A program made the translations under genes and the position numbers. The notes beneath the pieces were generated by a model. It was not told the DNA's origin. It saw only the letters and a program-made list of their open reading frames with translations, and did no database searches. DNA of 64,000 nt from Azohydromonas caseinilytica (GTDB lineage: Bacteria; Pseudomonadota; Gammaproteobacteria; Burkholderiales; Burkholderiaceae_C), in the NCBI RefSeq assembly GCF_012927045.1, contig NZ_JABBFW010000003.1, positions 248,001-312,000 of the forward strand, written 5' to 3'. Shown piece by piece: positions 7,095 through 16,183 of the stretch; positions within the stretch are counted from its first letter, which is position 1, and the number at the start of each line of letters is the position of its first letter.

Positions 7095-7107
7095 GCGCCT
7101 CGCCACG

Positions 7108-8382
7108 ATGTCGAGCTTCAAGACCTTTGCCCGCGCCGGCCACTGGCCCACGCTGGCCGCCTCCTTCCTCTACTTCGACTTCTGCTTCGCGGTCTGGGTG
7201 CTCAACGGCGCCATGGGCCCGTTCATCAGCGAGGCCTACGGCCTGTCGGCCGCGCAGAAGGGCTTCATGGTGTCGGTGCCGATCCTGGCCGGCGCGCTGA
7301 TGCGCTTCCCGCTGGGCGTGCTGGCCCAGTACATCGGCCGCAAGAACGCCGCCATGGTCGAGATGACGCTGATCATCGCGGCGCTGCTGTTCGGTTTCGT
7401 GTTCGTGGACAGCTACGACGGCGTGCTGGCCATGGGCGTGCTGCTGGGCATCGCCGGCGCGAGCTTCGGCGTGGCGCTGAGCCTGGGCAGCGGCTGGTTC
7501 CCGCCGCAGTACAAGGGCCTGGCCATGGGCATTGCCGGCGCGGGCAACTCCGGCACCGTGCTGGCCGTGCTGTTCGCCCCGCCGCTGGCCACGGCCTACG
7601 GCTGGCAGACGGTGTACGGCCTGGCCGCGGCCACCATGCTGCTGCCGCTGGCGGTGATGTGGTTCGCCGCCAAGGAGCCGCCGGACCGCGAGCACCAGAG
7701 CTTCCGCGAGCACATCAGCTGCCTGTTCGAGAAGGACGGCTGGGCCTTCAGCCTGATCTACGTCGTCACCTTCGGCGGCTTCATCGGCCTGGCCAGCTTC
7801 CTGCCCACCTACTTCCACGACCAGTTCAAGGTCACCAAGGTCGAGGCCGGCCAGCTCACCATGCTGGCCACGCTCATGGGCTCGGCGGTGCGCGTGCTCG
7901 GCGGCTGGATCTCCGACCGCATCGGCGGCGTCAACACGCTCTCCGGCGTGCTGCTGCTGGTGGCGGCCACGCTGGCGGCCTGCGGCTTCGCCGGCACCTC
8001 GCTGGTGGGCACCACGCTGCTGTTCATGCTCTGTTTCGCCGCTCTGGGCGCGGGCAACGGCGCCCTGTTCCAGCTCGTGCCGCTGCGCTGGCCGCTGGCC
8101 ACCGCGGTGGCGGGCTCGATGATCGGCGAGGTCGGCGCCCTGGGCGGCGGCTTCCTGCCCAACGCCATGGGCCTGTCCAAGGAGTTCACCGGCAGCTACC
8201 TCGGCGGCTTCCTGGCCTTCACGGCCCTGGCGCTGGTGATGCTGGCGATGCTGCGCGTGGTGCAGATCCGCTGGACCCGCACCTGGGCCGAGAAGGGCGG
8301 CCGTGCCCGCGCCACCGCGACGCCGGCGGCCCAGCCCGCCGCCCCGCGCGTGACCCGCGTCGGCGCCCGCCGCCGCGCCTGA
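7108..8382 (+). CDS. narK: NarK/NasA-type nitrate (nitrite) transporter, MFS
   Basis: 424 residues with about 12 membrane segments. Imports nitrate across the inner membrane for assimilation. The two nitrate-signature regions are visible: GIAGAGNSGT near residues 142-151 and GEVGALGGGFLPNAMG near 339-354, together with the RFPLGVLAQYIGRKNA MFS loop. The C-terminus is a basic Ala/Pro tail. ATG 7108 is the earliest start in frame and lacks a clear Shine-Dalgarno. Expression is probably controlled by the sigma-54 promoter and ANTAR-type leader described above. It is separated from nirB by a gene on the opposite strand. Confidence 0.92.
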   Translation: MSSFKTFARAGHWPTLAASFLYFDFCFAVWVLNGAMGPFISEAYGLSAAQKGFMVSVPILAGALMRFPLGVLAQYIGRKNAAMVEMTLIIAALLFGFVFVDSYDGVLAMGVLLGIAGASFGVALSLGSGWFPPQYKGLAMGIAGAGNSGTVLAVLFAPPLATAYGWQTVYGLAAATMLLPLAVMWFAAKEPPDREHQSFREHISCLFEKDGWAFSLIYVVTFGGFIGLASFLPTYFHDQFKVTKVEAGQLTMLATLMGSAVRVLGGWISDRIGGVNTLSGVLLLVAATLAACGFAGTSLVGTTLLFMLCFAALGAGNGALFQLVPLRWPLATAVAGSMIGEVGALGGGFLPNAMGLSKEFTGSYLGGFLAFTALALVMLAMLRVVQIRWTRTWAEKGGRARATATPAAQPAAPRVTRVGARRRA

Positions 8383-8427
8383 GGCTGCACTCACCAAGTG
8401 ACGATGCCGAGGATGGCCATGGCTTCG

Positions 8428-10155
8428 CTAGCGCGGCAGGAACAGCAGCCACACGACCAGCAGCGCGTTGAAGAGCAGCGACACCGCCAGCGCCGCCTTC
8501 CACAGCGCCAGCGGGTCGCGCACGGCCAGCGGCGTGGCCGGCGGCGCGCCCACGCCGCCGCGCGAGGCGCCGCGCTGCAGCGCCAGCAGCAGCTCCTCGG
8601 CGGTCTCGAAGCGCTGGCGCGGGTCGCGCGCCACGGCCTTGAGCACCACGTGGTCCAGCCAGATCGGCACGTCCGGCCGCAGCCGCGACGGCGGGCGCGG
8701 GTCGCGCCGGTAGCGGCCGCTCTGGTAGGGCTCGACCTCGCCGTAGGGCAGCCGGCCGCCGAGCCACTGGTACAGCGTCGCGCCCAGCGCGAACAGGTCG
8801 CTGCCGGCGTCGGCCGGCGCACCCTCCCACTGCTCGGGGTTCATGTAGCTGGGGGTGCCCGCGTGCAGCTCGCGCTGCGCCTCGGGGGCATGCGCGCTCA
8901 GCGCGGCGCCCAGGTCCAGCAGGCGCCAGCGCCCGTCCTCGCCCAGGTGCAGGTTTCCGGGCTTCAGGTCACGGTGCACCACGCCCAGCCGGTGCAGCCG
9001 GCCCACGGCGCGCGTGACGGCGATGGCGCCGCGCACCACCTCATCGACCGTGAAACGCCGGCCCGCCGCCAGCATCTGCTCCAGCGTCTGCCCGCCATGC
9101 CAGTCGAACACCGTGTACAGCGCGCTGGCATTGGGCACCTCGTGCACGCCAATGAAACCTTCGGCGTCGGCCTCGGCGAGGCGTTGGCCCAGCCAGGCCT
9201 CGTGAGCGAGCATGGCGCGCTCCTCGGGGTCGCTGGCGCGGGCCTCGTGCAGCGTCTTGAGCGCCACCAGCGCGCCCTGCGGGCCGCGCGCCTGGTAGAG
9301 GCGGTGCACGCCGTTGTCGGCCACCAGCGCCGTGATGGTGAAGCCGTCGAGCCGATCCCCCACCTTCAGACGGCCCGGCGCGGCGAGCTGGCGCCCACGG
9401 GTGAGCTCGTCCTCCAGCCGGCCCGCGTCCAGCCCCAGCACGCGCACCACCAGCGCGCTGGCGTTGTCGCGCCCGCCGGCGGCGATGGCCGCCTCGACGA
9501 TGGCCTCGCTGGCCGCCTGCGCGCTGCCCTGCCCGGCCAGCGCCGCCAGCCGCGCGGGCTTGAGCACGCCGTGCACGCCGTCGGTGCTGAGCAGGAACAG
9601 GTCGCCCACGCGCAGCGGCCCCTGCGCGTAGTCCACGCTCAGCGCCTCGTCCAGGCCGACGGCGCGGGTGAGGCGGCTGCGCTGGTCGGGGTGGTCGAAG
9701 GCATGGTCCAGCGTCAGCGGCGCCAGCTCGCCGCCACTGAGCAGCCAGGCGCGCGTGTCGCCCACGTGCGCCACGGTGTAGCCGCGGCCCTCCAGCGCCA
9801 GCACCGTGAGCGTGGTCAGCGCCGTGGTGGGCTCGTCCACGCGGCCGGCCTCGCGCCGGTGCCAGCCGCCGCCGAGCTGGCGCTGGCGGTTCACGGCCAC
9901 GAGCCAGTTGTTCTGCGCGGCAATGAGGCGGTCCAGCACCACGGTGGTGTCCCAGGTGGCCGGCGCGGCGAAGAAATCCGACAGCAGCCCCATCACCGTG
10001 GTCTGCGCCGCCTCGCGCCCGCCCCCGCCGGTGGACACGCCGTCGGCGATGGCCGCCACCAGGCCGCGCTTCTCGCGCAGCGCGCCGGCGAAATCCTCGT
10101 TGACCGCCCGCGGGCCGCGCCGGCTGGCGTGCCCGATGTCCACCTCGAAGCTCAT
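8428..10155 (-). CDS. Fused PP2C phosphatase / Ser-Thr protein kinase with C-terminal membrane anchor
   Basis: 575 residues. The N-terminal PP2C domain (about 1-245) shows the metal-binding motifs VNEDFAG, AIADGVSTGGGG, STDGVHG and GGRDNASA. The kinase domain (about 268-530) has VALKTL (ATP Lys), VVHRDLKPGN (catalytic loop), LLDLGAA in place of DFG, and GTPSYMNPEQW (activation/APE region). A hydrophobic segment (about 548-572) ends the protein, placing both domains in the cytoplasm on a tail anchor. It sits between narK and nirB on the opposite strand, so a role in controlling nitrate assimilation by phosphorylation is plausible but unproven. Confidence 0.9.
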   Translation of the reverse strand: MSFEVDIGHASRRGPRAVNEDFAGALREKRGLVAAIADGVSTGGGGREAAQTTVMGLLSDFFAAPATWDTTVVLDRLIAAQNNWLVAVNRQRQLGGGWHRREAGRVDEPTTALTTLTVLALEGRGYTVAHVGDTRAWLLSGGELAPLTLDHAFDHPDQRSRLTRAVGLDEALSVDYAQGPLRVGDLFLLSTDGVHGVLKPARLAALAGQGSAQAASEAIVEAAIAAGGRDNASALVVRVLGLDAGRLEDELTRGRQLAAPGRLKVGDRLDGFTITALVADNGVHRLYQARGPQGALVALKTLHEARASDPEERAMLAHEAWLGQRLAEADAEGFIGVHEVPNASALYTVFDWHGGQTLEQMLAAGRRFTVDEVVRGAIAVTRAVGRLHRLGVVHRDLKPGNLHLGEDGRWRLLDLGAALSAHAPEAQRELHAGTPSYMNPEQWEGAPADAGSDLFALGATLYQWLGGRLPYGEVEPYQSGRYRRDPRPPSRLRPDVPIWLDHVVLKAVARDPRQRFETAEELLLALQRGASRGGVGAPPATPLAVRDPLALWKAALAVSLLFNALLVVWLLFLPR

Positions 10156-10172
10156 GCGGCGATTGTCCGCAT
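10154..10172. promoter_or_regulatory. Perfect 6-bp inverted repeat between kinase gene and nirB
   Basis: ATGCGG-(7 nt)-CCGCAT overlaps the kinase start codon and lies in the only 57 bp separating the divergent kinase and nirB genes. It could be an operator or an RNA hairpin. No convincing -10/-35 or sigma-54 element for nirB was found in this gap, so its promoter may lie inside the kinase gene. Confidence 0.35.
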
Positions 10173-10212
10173 CCCGATGTCCCGTCCTTGTGCCGCCTGA
10201 AGGAACGCAGCC

Positions 10213-12699
10213 ATGAAGAAGATGAAACTGGTGTTGATCGGCAACGGCATGGCCGGCGTGCGCACGCTCGAAGAGCTACTGAAGATCGCACCCGATCTCT
10301 ACGACATCACGGTGTTCGGCGCCGAAGCGCATCCGAACTACAACCGCATCCTGCTGTCGCCCGTGCTCGCGGGCGAGCAGACGCTCGACCAGATCATCCT
10401 CAACCCGCTGTCCTGGTACGAGGAGCACGGCATCACGCTGCACCTGGGCTGCGAGGTCACCGGCGTGGACCGCGCCCGGCGCATCGTGCGCGGCACCACC
10501 AAGGCCGGCGAAACCATCGAGGCGCCTTACGACCGGCTGCTGATCGCCACCGGCTCCAACCCGTTCATCCTCCCGGTGCCGGGCAAGGAGCTCGACGGCG
10601 TCATCGCCTACCGCGACATCGCCGACACCGAGTTCATGATCGAAACGGCCAGGACGCACCGGCACGCCGTGGTCATCGGCGGCGGCCTGCTCGGCCTGGA
10701 GGCGGCCAACGGGCTGATGCTGCGCGGCATGCAGGTGAGCGTGGTGCACCTCGCGCCCACGCTGATGGAGCGCCAGCTCGACGACGTGGCCGGCCGGATG
10801 CTGCAGAAGTCGCTGCAGGAGCGCGGCCTGCGCTTCGAGATGGGCGCGCAGACGCAGGCGCTCATCGGCGACCAGCAAGGCCGGGTCATGGCGGTGCAGT
10901 TCAAGGACGGCCGCGAGATCCCGGCCGACCTGGTGGTGATGGCCGCGGGCATCCGCCCCAACACCGCGCTGGCCGAGAAGATCGGGCTGCACGTGAACCG
11001 CGGCATCGTCGTCACCGACACGCTGCAGACCGTCACCGACCCGCGCATCTACGCCGTGGGCGAATGCGCCGCGCACCGCGGCGTGGCCTACGGGCTGGTG
11101 GCGCCCCTCTTCGAGCAGGGCAAGGTGTGCGCGACGCACCTGGCGCAGTTCGGCATCGGCCGCTACCAGGGCAGCCAGACCAGCACCAAGCTCAAGGTCA
11201 CGGGCATCGACCTGTTCTCCGCCGGCGACTTCAACGGCGGCGCGGACTGCGAGGAGATCGTGCTGAGCGACCCCTTCGGCGGCGTCTACAAGAAGCTCGT
11301 GCTCAAGGACGACAAGCTCGTGGGCGCCTGCCTCTACGGCGACACCGCCGACGGCGCCTGGTATTTCAAGCTGCTGCGCGAAGGCCGCAGCGTCGCCCAG
11401 ATCCGCGACAAGCTGATGTTCGGCGAGGACCACCTCGGCGACGCCGGCCACCAGGGCCACAACAAGGCCGCCGCGATGGCCGACGGCGACGAAGTGTGCG
11501 GCTGCAACGGCGTCACCAAGGGCACGATCTGCAAGGCCATCAAGGACAAGGGCCTGTTCACGCTGGAGGAAGTGCGCAGGCACACCAAGGCCAGCGCTTC
11601 CTGCGGCTCCTGCACCGGGCTGGTCGAGCAGATCCTGATGTTCACCGCCGGCGGCGACTACTCCGCCACGCCGCAGCAGAAGGCGATGTGCGGCTGCACC
11701 GACCGCAGCCACCAGGAGGTGCGCGACGCCATCCGCCAGGACCGGCTGCTGTCCATCCCCGAGGTCTGCCAGCACCTGGGCTGGCGCAACCCCAACGGCT
11801 GCGCCAGCTGCCGCCCGGCGCTGAACTACTACCTGATCAGCACCTGGCCCAAGCTGGCCAAGGACGATCCCCAGAGCCGCTTCGTCAACGAGCGCTCGCA
11901 CGCCAACATCCAGAAGGACGGCCGCTACTCGGTGATTCCGCGCATGTGGGGCGGCGAGACCAGCGCCGCCGACCTGCGCCGCATCGCCGACGTGGTGGAC
12001 AAGTACGCCATCCCCACCGTCAAGGTCACCGGCGGCCAGCGCATCGACCTGCTGGGCGTGAAGAAGGAGGACCTGCGCGCCGTCTGGCGCGACTTGGGGC
12101 TCCCCAGCGGCCTGGCCTACGCCAAGTCGCTGCGCACGGTGAAGACCTGCGTGGGCAGCGAGTGGTGCCGCTTCGGCACCCAGGACAGCACGCAGCTGGG
12201 CAAGGACCTGGAGCACGCGCTGTGGGCGATGTACTCGCCGCACAAGGTCAAGATGGCCGTCAGCGGCTGCCCGCGCAACTGCGCCGAGTCCGGCACCAAG
12301 GACGTGGGTGTCATCGGCGTCGATTCCGGCTGGGAGATCCATGTCGCCGGCAACGGCGGCATCAAGACCGAGGTGGCGCAGTTCCTCGTCAAGGTCAAGA
12401 CGGCCGCGGAGGTGCTGGAGCACGCCGGCGCCTTCCTGCAGCTCTACCGCGAGGAAGGTGTCTACCTGGAGCGCACGGTGCACTTCGTCGCGCGCGTGGG
12501 GCTGGACTACGTGAAGAAGCGCGTGCTGGAGGACGCCGAGGGCCGCCAGGCGCTGTGGGCGCGGCTGCAGTTCGCGCTCGACGGCCAGCCCGACCCCTGG
12601 CACGAGAGCGTGCAGGCCGGCGTGGACACGCGCCAATTCGAGCCGCTGCGCCTGCCCGTCCCCACCCCGGCCGAAGCTCAGACGCCGGCCCAGGCCTGA
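10213..12699 (+). CDS. nirB: Assimilatory nitrite reductase [NAD(P)H], large subunit
   Basis: 828 residues. Reduces nitrite to ammonium with six electrons from NAD(P)H in the cytoplasm. Order: FAD/NAD-binding reductase (about 1-400, GNGMAG and VVIGGGLLGLE); two BFD-like [2Fe-2S] modules, the first from about 429 (CGCNG...CGSC) and the second from about 493 (CGCTD...CASC); then nitrite/sulfite reductase half-domains. Siroheme/4Fe-4S ligands are C-V-G-S-E-W-C near 646 and GCPRNC near 685. ATG 10213 has an AGGA ribosome-binding site. nirD follows after 34 bp. Confidence 0.96.
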   Translation: MKKMKLVLIGNGMAGVRTLEELLKIAPDLYDITVFGAEAHPNYNRILLSPVLAGEQTLDQIILNPLSWYEEHGITLHLGCEVTGVDRARRIVRGTTKAGETIEAPYDRLLIATGSNPFILPVPGKELDGVIAYRDIADTEFMIETARTHRHAVVIGGGLLGLEAANGLMLRGMQVSVVHLAPTLMERQLDDVAGRMLQKSLQERGLRFEMGAQTQALIGDQQGRVMAVQFKDGREIPADLVVMAAGIRPNTALAEKIGLHVNRGIVVTDTLQTVTDPRIYAVGECAAHRGVAYGLVAPLFEQGKVCATHLAQFGIGRYQGSQTSTKLKVTGIDLFSAGDFNGGADCEEIVLSDPFGGVYKKLVLKDDKLVGACLYGDTADGAWYFKLLREGRSVAQIRDKLMFGEDHLGDAGHQGHNKAAAMADGDEVCGCNGVTKGTICKAIKDKGLFTLEEVRRHTKASASCGSCTGLVEQILMFTAGGDYSATPQQKAMCGCTDRSHQEVRDAIRQDRLLSIPEVCQHLGWRNPNGCASCRPALNYYLISTWPKLAKDDPQSRFVNERSHANIQKDGRYSVIPRMWGGETSAADLRRIADVVDKYAIPTVKVTGGQRIDLLGVKKEDLRAVWRDLGLPSGLAYAKSLRTVKTCVGSEWCRFGTQDSTQLGKDLEHALWAMYSPHKVKMAVSGCPRNCAESGTKDVGVIGVDSGWEIHVAGNGGIKTEVAQFLVKVKTAAEVLEHAGAFLQLYREEGVYLERTVHFVARVGLDYVKKRVLEDAEGRQALWARLQFALDGQPDPWHESVQAGVDTRQFEPLRLPVPTPAEAQTPAQA

Positions 12700-12733
12700 C
12701 CGTGGCCCGCATCCCCACCCAGCGAGAGAACCG

Positions 12734-13141
12734 ATGAGCACCTGGATTCCCGTCTGCACCGTGGACGACCTGCCCGTGCTGGGCGCCCGCCGCCTGGAGC
12801 GCACCCAAGGCCCGGCCGTGGCCCTGTTCCGCAATGCCGAGAACGACGTGTTCGCCCTGCTTGACCGCTGCCCGCACAAGGGCGGCCCGCTGTCGCAGGG
12901 CCTCGTCAGCGGCCGCCGCGTCGCCTGCCCGCTGCACAACTGGAGCATCGGCCTGGACGACGGCCAGGCCGCCGCGCCCGACGAGGGCTGCACGCCCGCC
13001 TTTGCCGTGAAGGTGGACGGCGGCGTCGTGTACCTGGACCAGCACCAGATCGACACCCTGGGCATCGACCTGCCGCTGCCCCAGGCCGGCCCCTGCCGCG
13101 GCGCGCGCCCCGGGCAGCAGCCCGCTCCGCAAGCCACCTGA
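12734..13141 (+). CDS. nirD: Nitrite reductase small subunit, Rieske type
   Basis: 135 residues. Partner of NirB. The Rieske [2Fe-2S] ligands are complete: C46-P-H48 and C65-P-L-H68. This contrasts with the E. coli NirD form, which lacks ligands, and resembles assimilatory NasE-type subunits. It lies between nirB and nasA in the same direction, 34 and 35 bp from its neighbours, so one operon is likely. The C-terminal 20 residues are Pro/Gln-rich and probably disordered. Confidence 0.93.
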   Translation: MSTWIPVCTVDDLPVLGARRLERTQGPAVALFRNAENDVFALLDRCPHKGGPLSQGLVSGRRVACPLHNWSIGLDDGQAAAPDEGCTPAFAVKVDGGVVYLDQHQIDTLGIDLPLPQAGPCRGARPGQQPAPQAT

Positions 13142-13176
13142 CCGCCCCACCCCGCATCACCACACACGGCTTCGCC

Positions 13177-15987
13177 ATGGCTGAAACCCGTTCCACCTGT
13201 CCCTACTGCGGCGTCGGCTGCGGCGTGATCATCGAATCCGACGGCACGCAGATCAGCGGCGTGCGCGGCGACCCGCTGCACCCGGCCAACTTCGGCCGGC
13301 TGTGCAGCAAGGGCAGCACGCTGCACCTCACCGCCGCCGCGCCCGTGACGCTGCGCCAGCGCCTGCTGCACCCCCTGCGCCGCCCCGAGCGCGGCGCGGC
13401 GCCGCAGCGCCTGGGCTGGAACGAGGCGCTGTCGGAGGCGGTGGACGCCTTCGAGGGCGTGATCCGCCGCCACGGCCCGGACGCGGTGGGTTTCTACCTC
13501 TCGGGCCAGCTGCTCACCGAGGACTACTACGTCTTCAACAAGCTGGCCAAGGGCCTGGTCGGCACCAACAACGTCGACACCAACTCACGCCTGTGCATGA
13601 GCTCGGCCGTGGCCGGCTACAAGGCCACGCTGGGCGCCGATGCCCCGCCCGCCTGCTACGAGGACCTGGCGCACGCGCGCACGCTCTTCATCGCCGGCTC
13701 CAACACCGCCTGGGCGCACCCCATCCTCATGCGCCGCATCGAGGACGCCAAGCGCGCCAATCCGGCGCTGCGGCTGATCGTGGTCGATCCGCGTCGCACC
13801 GAGACGGCTGCCCTGGCCGACCTGCACCTGGCGCTGCAGCCGGGCACCGACGTGGCCCTGTTCCACGGCCTGCTGCACCAGATGCTGTGGGAGGGTTTCA
13901 CCGACAACGCCTACATCGCCGCCCACACCAGCGGCTTCGAGGCGCTGAGGAGCCGGGTGCGCGAGTTCACCCTGCGCGAGACGGCCCGCATCACCGGGCT
14001 GCGCGAGGCGGACATCGTGACGGCCGCCAAGTGGTTCGCCGGGCTGGACAGCGGGGACGGCCGGCGCGCGCCCACGCTGTCCCTGTACTGCCAGGGCCTG
14101 AATCAGAGCCGCAACGGCACGGCCAAGAACGCGGCGCTCATCAACCTGCACCTGGCCTGCGGCCAGATCGGCCAGCCCGGCGCCGGGCCCTTCTCGCTCA
14201 CCGGCCAGCCCAATGCCATGGGCGGGCGCGAGGTGGGCGGCCTGTCGAATCTGCTGTCCGCGCACCGCGACCTGGCCAACCCCGCGCACCGCGCCGAGGT
14301 GGCGCGGCTGTGGGGCGTAGACGACGTGCCGGCGCAGCCGGGCCGGACGGCGGTGGAAATGTTCGAGGCGGCGGCCGACGGCGAGATCAAGGCGCTGTGG
14401 ATCGCCTGCACCAACCCGGCGCAGTCGCTGCCCGACCAGGCCACCGTGCGCCGCGCCTTGCAGCGCGCGGAGTTCGTGGTGGTGCAGGAGGCTTTCAGGG
14501 ACACCGCCACCGCCGCCTTCGCCGACCTGCTGCTGCCGGCCGCTTCGTGGGGCGAGAAGGAAGGCACCGTCACCAACAGCGAGCGCCGCATCAGCCGCGT
14601 GCGCGCCGCGGTGCCGGCGCCGGGCGAGGCGCGCACCGACTTTTCGATTGCCACCGAGTTCGCGCAGCGGCTGGAGGCGCGGCTGCGTCCGGGTAAACCC
14701 TCACTATTCCCCTATGCCGGGCCGGAGGCCGCCTGGCTGGAGCACCGCGAGAGCACGCGCGGGCGCGACCTGGACATCACCGGCCTGAGCTGGGCGATGC
14801 TGGAGGGCCAGGGCCCGCAGCAGTGGCCGCTGCCCGAAGGGGCCACCGAGGGCCGGCAGCGGCTCTACGAGGACGGCGTGTTCCCCACCGCCGACGGCAA
14901 GGCGAAGTTCGCCGACCTGGCTTATGAGCCGGTGGCCGAGCCGCGCGACGGGCGCTTCCCGTTCAGCCTCAATACCGGGCGCCTGCGCGACCAGTGGCAT
15001 GGCATGAGCCGCACCGGCGTGCTGGGCCGGCTGTTCGGGCATGTGCCCGAGGCGGCGGTGGAGCTGCATCCGCAGGAGATGGCGCGACTGAAACTGGCCG
15101 AGGGCGAGCTGGTGCATGTCACCTCGCGGCGCGGCTCCATCGTGCTGCCGGCCGTGGCCAGCGAGGCCGTACCGCTGACGCAGGCGTTCATCCCGATGCA
15201 TTGGGGCTCGGAGTTCGTCTCCGGCCGCAGCAGCCGCGGTGAGCCGCTGGCTGGCGTGAACGTCCTGACCTCGCCCACGTTTTGCCCCATCTCCAAGCAG
15301 CCCGAACTCAAGCACGCCGCGGTGAAGTTGCTGAAAGCCGAGCTGCCGTGGCGGCTGCTGGGGCTGGCCTGGCTGCCTCAGGAGGACGCGTACGCGGCGC
15401 GCGCGGGCCTGCGCGCGCTGATGGAGCGCTTCGACTACGCCAGCTGCGTGCCCTTCGGCCACGCGCGCAGCGGCCTGCTGTTCCGCGCCGCGGCCGACAG
15501 CCCGCCGCCGCTGGAGCTGGTCGACGAGGTCGAGCGGCTGCTGGGCCTGTCCGGCGCGGGCGTGCGCGCGCTGCGCTACGAGGACCGCAAGCGCGGCCAG
15601 CGCCGCAGCGTGCGGCTGGCCACCGTCGATAGCGACAGCCGCCTCGAAGCCGTGCTGCTGGCTGGCGACGCCAGCGCCGAGGGCTGGATCAAGGCGCTGC
15701 TGCAGGACGAGCTGCCGGCGCAGGCCTACGGCCGGCTGCTGCTGGCGCCGGGATCGAAGGCGCCGGTGGCGCTGGCGCCGCGCGGCAAGCAGGTGTGCGC
15801 CTGCTTCAACGTCAGCGAGCCGCAGATCCGCGAGACGCTGGCGAGCTGCAGCGGCGGCGCGGGCGAGCGGCTGGCGCAGCTGCAGTCGCGGCTGCGCTGC
15901 GGCACCAACTGCGGCTCCTGCGTGCCCGCGCTCAAGACGCTGGTCGAAACCACGCCCGCGGGCGTCGCGCCCGCGGTGGCGGCTTGA
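13177..15987 (+). CDS. nasA: Assimilatory nitrate reductase, catalytic subunit with C-terminal [2Fe-2S] domain
   Basis: 936 residues. Reduces nitrate to nitrite in the cytoplasm using a bis-MGD molybdenum centre. The N-terminal 4Fe-4S motif is C8-X2-C11-X3-C15-X27-C43, followed by molybdopterin oxidoreductase domains and the MGD-binding C-terminal domain (about 590-700). A BFD-like [2Fe-2S] module closes the protein, with C-A-C near 873-875 and C-G-T-N-C-G-S-C near 908-915. No twin-arginine signal is present, consistent with a cytoplasmic enzyme. No separate NasB-type reductase subunit is adjacent, so the electron donor may be encoded elsewhere. Confidence 0.95.
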   Translation: MAETRSTCPYCGVGCGVIIESDGTQISGVRGDPLHPANFGRLCSKGSTLHLTAAAPVTLRQRLLHPLRRPERGAAPQRLGWNEALSEAVDAFEGVIRRHGPDAVGFYLSGQLLTEDYYVFNKLAKGLVGTNNVDTNSRLCMSSAVAGYKATLGADAPPACYEDLAHARTLFIAGSNTAWAHPILMRRIEDAKRANPALRLIVVDPRRTETAALADLHLALQPGTDVALFHGLLHQMLWEGFTDNAYIAAHTSGFEALRSRVREFTLRETARITGLREADIVTAAKWFAGLDSGDGRRAPTLSLYCQGLNQSRNGTAKNAALINLHLACGQIGQPGAGPFSLTGQPNAMGGREVGGLSNLLSAHRDLANPAHRAEVARLWGVDDVPAQPGRTAVEMFEAAADGEIKALWIACTNPAQSLPDQATVRRALQRAEFVVVQEAFRDTATAAFADLLLPAASWGEKEGTVTNSERRISRVRAAVPAPGEARTDFSIATEFAQRLEARLRPGKPSLFPYAGPEAAWLEHRESTRGRDLDITGLSWAMLEGQGPQQWPLPEGATEGRQRLYEDGVFPTADGKAKFADLAYEPVAEPRDGRFPFSLNTGRLRDQWHGMSRTGVLGRLFGHVPEAAVELHPQEMARLKLAEGELVHVTSRRGSIVLPAVASEAVPLTQAFIPMHWGSEFVSGRSSRGEPLAGVNVLTSPTFCPISKQPELKHAAVKLLKAELPWRLLGLAWLPQEDAYAARAGLRALMERFDYASCVPFGHARSGLLFRAAADSPPPLELVDEVERLLGLSGAGVRALRYEDRKRGQRRSVRLATVDSDSRLEAVLLAGDASAEGWIKALLQDELPAQAYGRLLLAPGSKAPVALAPRGKQVCACFNVSEPQIRETLASCSGGAGERLAQLQSRLRCGTNCGSCVPALKTLVETTPAGVAPAVAA

Positions 15988-16015
15988 TGGCGATTCGCCG
16001 CTGGGGATGAGTCTC

Positions 16016-16096
16016 CCGTTCGCCCTGAGCTTGTCGAAGGGCAGGCGCTGGCCCGCGGGCATGGCAGGGGCTTCGACAAGCCCAGCCCGAACGGGG
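16016..16096. repeat. Dispersed inverted repeat, CCGTTCG family, copy 1
   Basis: The left arm CCGTTCGCCCTGAGCTTGTC and right arm GACAAGCCCAGCCCGAACGG face each other around a GC-rich centre with its own GCCCGCGGGC palindrome. It lies between nasA and ybiB, inside the apparent operon. The same arms recur five more times in this window, always between genes. Confidence 0.85.
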
Positions 16097-16183
16097 CTCT
16101 TCCAGTCCGAGAAGCAAATTCATCGCCCCGGGCGCGACATGCCGGCCCGCTTCTTGCGAAACCGGGCCGGGGGACAATGGCAC

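Noticed and set aside
10276-13473. 1065-residue minus-strand open frame across nirB, nirD and the nasA start
   Set aside because: Antisense shadow of three well-identified genes; low-complexity Ala/Gly/Arg/His composition typical of the reverse of GC-rich genes and no recognisable domain.
16007-16183. N-terminal extension of ybiB beginning MSLPFALSLSKG
   Set aside because: This is translated palindrome sequence (copy 1), a known artefact of this repeat type; ATG 16184 fits the family start.
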